Positions 41,833 through 46,698 of a DNA stretch of 46,698 nucleotides are shown piece after piece (position 1 is the first letter of the stretch; every line of letters begins with the position of its first letter). A model generated the notes under the pieces. That model made no database searches, had not been told where the DNA came from, and saw nothing but the letters and a program-made list of their open reading frames with translations. Both the position numbers and the translations under genes were made by a program. Location: assembly GCA_002816575.1 (NCBI GenBank), contig MUCI01000061.1:1-46698 (forward strand), given 5' to 3'. This DNA comes from SAR202 cluster bacterium Casp-Chloro-G2. GTDB taxonomy: Bacteria > Chloroflexota > Dehalococcoidia > Lucifugimonadales > UBA3495.

Positions 41833-43740
41833 CTAGTTTCTGCGGGGGCGGAAGAGGCGGGACATGAAGCCGGTTTCGGCGCGGGCTTCCGCGGCTTCTT
41901 TTCCTGACTCATAGTCGTCGTCTTCGTAGTCGGCATAGGTTGGGGCGACGTTGGCGGGATCGACGCCCGGATTCTCGTCCTCAGGCGTATCCTCGATCTC
42001 CATCGTCCCTTGGGCGTCGGGAATCTCCTGGCCGTAGACCGTGCTCTCATGGCTGCTTGACGGATAGGAATGACCGGAGTCTTGATGGTCGCTGCTGCTA
42101 CCCCGGCCGCTGTTGGCGCCGTCGCTGCCTGCGGTGCGCACGCCAATCATCTGTTCCACCAGTGAATTTTCGTGGTTCAGGAAGAAGGTGCGCCGCCGGC
42201 GGTTCTGGCCGGAAGTCTCGTCGCGCCAGCTGTGGTTGCCTTTTAGGAAGAATTCGCCCTCGCTGAGGCTACGGAACATCTTGCTGACGTAGGTGCGGGA
42301 ACTGGCCTGGCTCCACCGTTGGGTGATCTCGGTGTCACCGGCTTCCAGGCCCTGGGCCAGGGCGTCGCAGACCTCTGAGACCAGGAAGTTGAAGGCCACA
42401 TGGCTGATGCCTTCCCGGTTTTCCAGCGTGTTGGCCATGATGATCAGGTCTGACACGCGGTCGGCTAGCAGGCCATCGTCGGGGTCGGTGGGCATCCCCA
42501 AACTGCTGATGGCTTCCTGGACCGCCTGGGACAACTCGTGGTTGTCGCCAAACGGGGAGCGGGGAGTCTCGGACCCTTGGGAATAGTCCGTCGAGTAGCC
42601 GGTTGAATCGCTTGATTCAGGCTCTTCGTAATCGTGTTGGCCGTTGCTGGCGACGGCGACGGCGGGTTCTGGTTCGTATTCCTGTTGAGGTTCCGGTTCT
42701 GGATAGACCGGGTCAACCTCGGCTTCTTCGTAATCCGAACTGGCCTCCGGAGTGGGGGCTTCGGCTTCCACTGGGGCGTGTCCGTCCTGCTGTCTGGAGC
42801 GGGGAAGGCGTCCCCGGCGGCGTCCGGGCCGGGTGTTGGGCGGGGCGAATGTGGCTTCGGTGGCGCCTTCGGGAATCACCTCGTCGGCCATGATCGCCCA
42901 ATCAACCAGACCGGCGGTGATCAGCCGGATCTTGCCGTCTTGCGCCACTCTGGCCATCAAGCGTTTGAATCCGGAGTAGCCTAGTTTCTTTTCGTCGAAC
43001 CCGGGGAAGCGGCGGGTCAGGCGCTGCTTGATGGAGGTCAGCAGCGGGTTGCCTCCAGCCTTGCGCTCGTCGCGGATGATCTCTTCGATCGCCTGAATCA
43101 CGTCGTTCAGGTCGCCGGTAGGCACGCGTTCTTCGGCGGCGGCGGCGACGATGGCGGGTTCTTCAACGATGGCGGGCTCAGCCGGTACCGCCGGCGGGTC
43201 GACGTCCACATCGTAGAGCACTAGGGTGTCCACCTGGTCGGCCAGGCGGCGCGAGGTGCTCCAGGAGACGCCGACAACAACCACATGTTTGCCCATGGTC
43301 CGGAGGGCGTTCACCACGTGGATAAAATCCGAGTCCCCGGAAACCAGCACGTAGGTGCCGATATTGGGGTAGGAGTGGGCGATCTCGATACAGTCGGCGG
43401 TCATCTTGACATCGACGCTGTTCTTGATGCGCCCGGTGCGCATGCCGTTGGCGTTGGTGGCGTTGGGCGACGGGGCCCTGGTGGGCACGAATACCGGCTC
43501 GATGCCGGCAGCGTAGAGGGAGGGAGGGTCGTTCAGGAATTGGCTGGCGCCCCGCAGTTCGGGGGCTCTGGTTACCCAGTCGGCGTAGGCTTTGGCGATC
43601 ACCACGCGGCCGTGGTTGGATACTTCTTCTTTTAGCGCGGAAACGTTGGGGGTCCGGTGGCCTACGGCCAGACTGATCTTGAAATTTTCCCAGTCGATGA
43701 ATAGAGCGACGTCCGCCCCGTGGTTGAGATTAGCCTGCAT
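41833..43740 (-). CDS. NYN-domain nuclease-like protein with OST-HTH/LOTUS domain
   Basis: A 635-residue protein. Residues 8-180 are a NYN (PIN-like) domain with acidic residues Asp16 (FIDWEN), Asp110 (VDVKM), and Asp136, Asp138 (LVSGDSDF), as in LabA/DUF88 proteins. Residues about 208-282 are an OST-HTH/LOTUS domain (DLNDVIQAIEEII...YSGFKRLMARVAQDGKI). A long acidic low-complexity linker (about 300-400) leads to a third globular domain (about 400-530) that is not recognised, and then a disordered tail. NYN proteins usually cut or bind RNA; the RNA target is unknown. Starts at ATG 43740. Confidence 0.88.
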   Translation of the reverse strand: MQANLNHGADVALFIDWENFKISLAVGHRTPNVSALKEEVSNHGRVVIAKAYADWVTRAPELRGASQFLNDPPSLYAAGIEPVFVPTRAPSPNATNANGMRTGRIKNSVDVKMTADCIEIAHSYPNIGTYVLVSGDSDFIHVVNALRTMGKHVVVVGVSWSTSRRLADQVDTLVLYDVDVDPPAVPAEPAIVEEPAIVAAAAEERVPTGDLNDVIQAIEEIIRDERKAGGNPLLTSIKQRLTRRFPGFDEKKLGYSGFKRLMARVAQDGKIRLITAGLVDWAIMADEVIPEGATEATFAPPNTRPGRRRGRLPRSRQQDGHAPVEAEAPTPEASSDYEEAEVDPVYPEPEPQQEYEPEPAVAVASNGQHDYEEPESSDSTGYSTDYSQGSETPRSPFGDNHELSQAVQEAISSLGMPTDPDDGLLADRVSDLIIMANTLENREGISHVAFNFLVSEVCDALAQGLEAGDTEITQRWSQASSRTYVSKMFRSLSEGEFFLKGNHSWRDETSGQNRRRRTFFLNHENSLVEQMIGVRTAGSDGANSGRGSSSDHQDSGHSYPSSSHESTVYGQEIPDAQGTMEIEDTPEDENPGVDPANVAPTYADYEDDDYESGKEAAEARAETGFMSRLFRPRRN

Positions 43741-43879
43741 GGATCAATTCGTCCCGGTGGCCCGATTTTAGGCTCACCTATGTGTGTCTTTACCAGTGTA
43801 GATGTCGCCCCCAATGGAGTCAAGAATCCGTGTGTAGCGTCTGCGCTAGCCGACGAATTCCGCCGGACAATGGGTAATC

Positions 43880-43906
43880 TTGACAATGGGAACGCTTTAT
43901 TAGATT
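43880..43906 (+). promoter_or_regulatory. Possible promoter of the SDR gene
   Basis: TTGACA (43880-43885) with TAGATT (43901-43906) after a short 15-base spacer. The divergent 43741-43972 region also carries the direct repeat ACAATGGG (twice, about 16 bases apart). Confidence 0.35.
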
Positions 43907-43972
43907 GTAACCCACGTGTGAGCATAATCACAGGCTTCACAGATTTTCAAACGATATTCCAGAGGTGCGACG

Positions 43973-44791
43973 ATGGCGGACCGACCCCCCAGGCTAGAAG
44001 GCAAAGTGGCGATCGTAACCGGCGCTGGGTCCAGTGGCGAAGGAGTGGGCAACGGCAAGGCGGCGTCCATCCTGTTCGCCAGGGAGGGGGCCAAGGTCCT
44101 GTTGGTGGACTTCCAGGAAGACCGGGCCAGGGAGACCCTGCAGATCATTCAGGAGGAGGGCGGTGTCGCGTCGACCATCCAGGGCGACATGACCAAGCTG
44201 GAAGACTGCGAGCGCATGGCGGCAGCAGCCATGGAGCGCTACGGCCGGGTGGACATCCTGGACAACAACGTGGGCATCTCCCAGCGGGGCACGGTGGTGG
44301 AGGTCTCGGAGGAAGCTTGGGACCGGGTGATGACCGTCAACATGAAGACCATCATGCTGGCCAGCAAGGCTACCATCCCTCACATCATCGCCAGCGGCGG
44401 CGGCGGCGCGATCATCAACATCGCATCCATCGCCGGACTCCGGGCCCACAGCAGCACGCCGTACAGCGCGTCCAAGGCCGGGGTCATCGGGCTGACATTC
44501 TCAATGGCCGCCGATCACGCCGCCGACAACATCCGGGTCAACGTCATTGCGCCGGGCCTGGTGTACACCCCCATGGTGGCCCCGCGCATGAACGACGACC
44601 TGCGCCAGTTCCGGTCCGACGCGGCGCCGCTGAAGACCGAGGGCACCGGCTGGGACGTTGGCTACGCGGCGCTGTTCCTGGCCAGCGACGAGGCCCGCTG
44701 GATCACCGGCATCTGCCTGCCGGTGGACGCCGGCCTAACCTCGGTCCACCCAGGCACCTACACCCCCATGAACCAGCAGACACGGTATTAG
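43973..44791 (+). CDS. Short-chain dehydrogenase/reductase
   Basis: A 272-residue SDR of the classical type. The cofactor site is VTGAGSSGEGVGNGKA (15-30), an unusual loop with extra residues compared with TGxxxGxG. The catalytic residues are Ser152, Tyr164 and Lys168 (YSASK). DNNVG stands in place of the more common NNAG. The cofactor preference and substrate are unknown. It ends in a Pro/Thr-rich tail, GTYTPMNQQTRY. ATG 43973. Confidence 0.92.
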   Translation: MADRPPRLEGKVAIVTGAGSSGEGVGNGKAASILFAREGAKVLLVDFQEDRARETLQIIQEEGGVASTIQGDMTKLEDCERMAAAAMERYGRVDILDNNVGISQRGTVVEVSEEAWDRVMTVNMKTIMLASKATIPHIIASGGGGAIINIASIAGLRAHSSTPYSASKAGVIGLTFSMAADHAADNIRVNVIAPGLVYTPMVAPRMNDDLRQFRSDAAPLKTEGTGWDVGYAALFLASDEARWITGICLPVDAGLTSVHPGTYTPMNQQTRY

Positions 44792-44810
44792 GGGGCGCCT
44801 GTCCTGGGGA

Positions 44811-45764
44811 TTAGAGGAGCGGAATTTGAACAGGTTCCTTCTTAGGATCTGTCTGGGGACTCAGGGGATCTCTCACAGACAGATTTTTGGGAGTAAATAA
44901 AAACTCGCTCGAGGGATCATGGTCTTGGTAGCGGCTTTTTGCCAGACCTCGATTCTGAACGGCGTAACAATAGACGCATCCGTGTGGGCAGGTGTCGTAC
45001 TCTCCAATATCTTTCGAAGCGAAGCAGCCGCAATCAGGCCGATTACCCTTTAATTCAGCCAAGATTGGATAACCAGCTACCAGCGACAAACGTTCTGCGT
45101 CAACGCATTTGGCGGGACTTATTCCGGGCGCTAAGTACTTGTCTTGTGAGCACATGGTTAATCGAATGCCGCGTTTCGTGGCCATTTGCGCCAAATCTGC
45201 CGCGAGAGATAATTTCAGGGAATCCTGTGGGTCTTCCCATGAGAATCCGAATTCCGTGGCAGCTTCATCCATGTTCCGGCGGGTTTTCTTGTAAATCTGG
45301 GCGAATGAAATCACTACTTCATCAGTAATCCCTTCAAGCGAAGCGGCGAGGCGTTCGAATTTATCTCTGTGAAAATCAGGTGGTGTCACTGAGCTAAATA
45401 CAATGGGGTCGTACCTCCAAACACCCACGTTGGGACCGAAATTTTCAGCGACCGAAGCCATGTGTTCCACCGATTTCTTGGAGTCAACGACCGAAAATTC
45501 AAGATTCCGGGGGTACGCATTGATGGTGTACTCGACGATGAATGGGAACCCTTGGTCTTCAACAATCTTGAGCACGTCAAGAAACGGACCAAGATTTTTG
45601 GTCCAGAAAATGAATCCATCGACGCTTCCTCGAGATAAATCTACCCGTTGCGGTCGACGATTGTATGGATTGACCATCATGCAATAGCCGGCGGCCAAAC
45701 GATTCTTGAACCACTCTCCGTAGAAGGTCGGGATATCGGTCTTGTAACTTGCCGAGATAATCAT
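44811..45764 (-). CDS. DUF1848 family protein with C-terminal CX3CX2C cluster
   Basis: A 317-residue protein of the DUF1848 family: MIISASYKTDIPTFYGEWF at the start, VDGFIFWTKNLGPFL and VWRYDPIVFS in the middle. The C-terminal part has Cys245 and Cys247 (DCGCFASKDIGEYDTC) and then Cys259, Cys263, Cys266 (CPHGCVYCYA), a CX3CX2C triad spelled as in radical-SAM enzymes but placed at the end of the chain. An Fe-S cluster is likely; the reaction is unknown. ATG 45764 shares its first base with the methyltransferase stop. The region is clearly AT-rich. Confidence 0.85.
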   Translation of the reverse strand: MIISASYKTDIPTFYGEWFKNRLAAGYCMMVNPYNRRPQRVDLSRGSVDGFIFWTKNLGPFLDVLKIVEDQGFPFIVEYTINAYPRNLEFSVVDSKKSVEHMASVAENFGPNVGVWRYDPIVFSSVTPPDFHRDKFERLAASLEGITDEVVISFAQIYKKTRRNMDEAATEFGFSWEDPQDSLKLSLAADLAQMATKRGIRLTMCSQDKYLAPGISPAKCVDAERLSLVAGYPILAELKGNRPDCGCFASKDIGEYDTCPHGCVYCYAVQNRGLAKSRYQDHDPSSEFLFTPKNLSVRDPLSPQTDPKKEPVQIPLL

Positions 45765-46681
45765 TATGGCACCTTTGTACCTACGTACCAGTATGCATCC
45801 CATGTAGTTCGAGGATTCCTACCTACGTTTGTTAGCATCTGTCCTAAAGTGCTCGATTGTTCGTCGCTATCCATGTTTGAAGTTGCCCTGCCCAAGACTG
45901 ATAGGTCAAGGTTGCAGTCAGAGGAAATCTCTTCTATTTTTTTAGCCCATCGAGATTCAGCTCGCTCGACAAACAGAAACTTTGCTCCCATAGGGGCTCT
46001 GTCAGCGACCAACTCAACGAATTCGTGGAAATATTCGAAGTCAGAAAAAATTTCCGAAATAATGTACGAAAAGATGTATATGTGGTGGCTGAAACTTGGA
46101 TCCCAGTTGTTGAAATTAACAACTGCCGATTCACTGTTGACGTCGATTTGAAGAAAATCCCCAGAAATGGTGACAGATGGATTACCTGATTGGCTTAGTC
46201 GCTTGTTTGTTTCTCGGCGTAATCCACGCCAGGTACCAACCCACTCATTAATTTTATCAACTAAAAGAAAATTTAATTCAAGGGGGTCTGTCAATTGGCG
46301 ACGTTCGAGCCATTTTGCAACCGCAAGTAACTCCGTACCGGGGCCACCGCCAAATGCGCAAATGTCTAAGACGCCAATTGATTGATGAATTTCATCGACA
46401 TGGTCGGCTAGCTCCTGAGATTCTTCGAAAATTTTTTCTACAAGGTTTGCATTGGCGGGAACAATGCCATAGAGGTAAGCGATTCGGCAAAGCGGGTCGC
46501 CATATGGGACATTGGGTGCCGAAGGTCCACGCCACAGATCGGCATTCTGCTTGAGATGTTCGAGAATTCGAGAGTATGCTTCTTTACTAGAAATATGCTG
46601 GTTAGCTGCTATTTTGAGGTGGACCCCATCATTAAGACAGGATTGGGGCAGGATTAAGTGAGGGTCCCGCTGTGTTTCCAA
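45764..46681 (-). CDS. Class I SAM-dependent methyltransferase-like protein
   Basis: A 305-residue protein with the SAM-binding motif VLDICAFGGGPGTELLAVAKWL (104-125) and an acidic residue at the end of the next strand (FLLVDKINEW, Asp142). HIYIFSYIISEIFSDFEYF fits motif IV/V positions, and GAKFLFVERAES is a typical late strand. The N-terminal 90 residues form a helical extension. The substrate is unknown. TTG 46681 is the start; an in-frame TAG just upstream shows the gene is complete. Much lower GC than the rest of the window, with a TAATG overlap with DUF1848. Confidence 0.72.
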   Translation of the reverse strand: METQRDPHLILPQSCLNDGVHLKIAANQHISSKEAYSRILEHLKQNADLWRGPSAPNVPYGDPLCRIAYLYGIVPANANLVEKIFEESQELADHVDEIHQSIGVLDICAFGGGPGTELLAVAKWLERRQLTDPLELNFLLVDKINEWVGTWRGLRRETNKRLSQSGNPSVTISGDFLQIDVNSESAVVNFNNWDPSFSHHIYIFSYIISEIFSDFEYFHEFVELVADRAPMGAKFLFVERAESRWAKKIEEISSDCNLDLSVLGRATSNMDSDEQSSTLGQMLTNVGRNPRTTWDAYWYVGTKVP

Positions 46682-46698
46682 AGTCTACCAATTCTCTG

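Noticed and set aside
43720-44814. A 364-codon plus-strand frame overlapping the SDR gene
   Set aside because: Its translation is Arg/Gly/His-rich with no fold; it is an out-of-frame shadow of the SDR gene.

Overview
The window looks like chromosomal DNA of an aerobic, GC-rich bacterium, most likely a marine or terrestrial Chloroflexota of the Dehalococcoidia/SAR202 type. This is inferred from gene content and style: a caa3-type oxidase with unusual fusions, PPOX/F420-type flavoproteins, many hot-dog (MaoC-like) proteins, a substrate-binding lipoprotein with a repeated Val/Glu/Lys linker, and frequent GTG/TTG starts. No 16S gene or tRNA gene is visible.

Layout. 1-5.3 kb: end of heme O synthase, then a four-gene cytochrome c oxidase operon with a strong promoter and a textbook terminator. 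Subunit II carries a cytochrome c domain and subunit IV carries a cupredoxin domain. 5.3-9.4 kb: a dispersed repeat, a kinase-fold protein coupled to a DUF952 protein, an esterase, a PPOX protein and a CrtC/AttH-like lipoprotein. 9.3-14 kb: glycine cleavage operon gcvT-gcvH-gcvPA-gcvPB. 14-18 kb: a beta-hydroxyacid dehydrogenase, a double hot-dog protein, a hicAB toxin-antitoxin pair, a PPOX protein and an aldo/keto reductase. 18-22.3 kb: a TetR regulator with a promoter/operator, then glycine-betaine-type ABC genes (ATPase, permease, and a convergent binding protein). 22.6-26.1 kb: a three-gene minus-strand operon made of a beta-propeller lipoprotein, an LprG-like lipoprotein and a 14-TM-class MFS exporter. 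26.1-26.46 kb: an AT-rich divergent intergenic region with a perfect DnaA box and trinucleotide repeats resembling an origin-unwinding element. 26.5-29 kb: obg-nadD-pyrE. 29-34 kb (mostly minus): ygfZ, an IscA/ErpA-type protein, a BioD/DRTGG protein, a pentapeptide-repeat protein, a SelW-like gene with an in-frame TGA (selenocysteine), and two hot-dog proteins. 34-41.5 kb (plus): an unknown protein, recF, purL, a GT4 glycosyltransferase, a GH63-like hydrolase and a small membrane protein. 41.5-46.7 kb: a second, inverted copy of the dispersed repeat, a NYN-LOTUS protein, an SDR, and an AT-rich two-gene cassette (methyltransferase plus DUF1848) that looks acquired.

How it fits together. The respiratory operon offers two built-in electron-entry modules (heme c and type-1 copper). 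The betaine transporter and the GH63-like enzyme both point to compatible-solute handling. YgfZ beside an A-type Fe-S carrier is a functional pairing. The points most worth a second look are the recoded SelW gene, the origin-like element at 26.4 kb, the subunit IV-cupredoxin fusion, the LprG/P55-like pair and the terminal methyltransferase-DUF1848 cassette.
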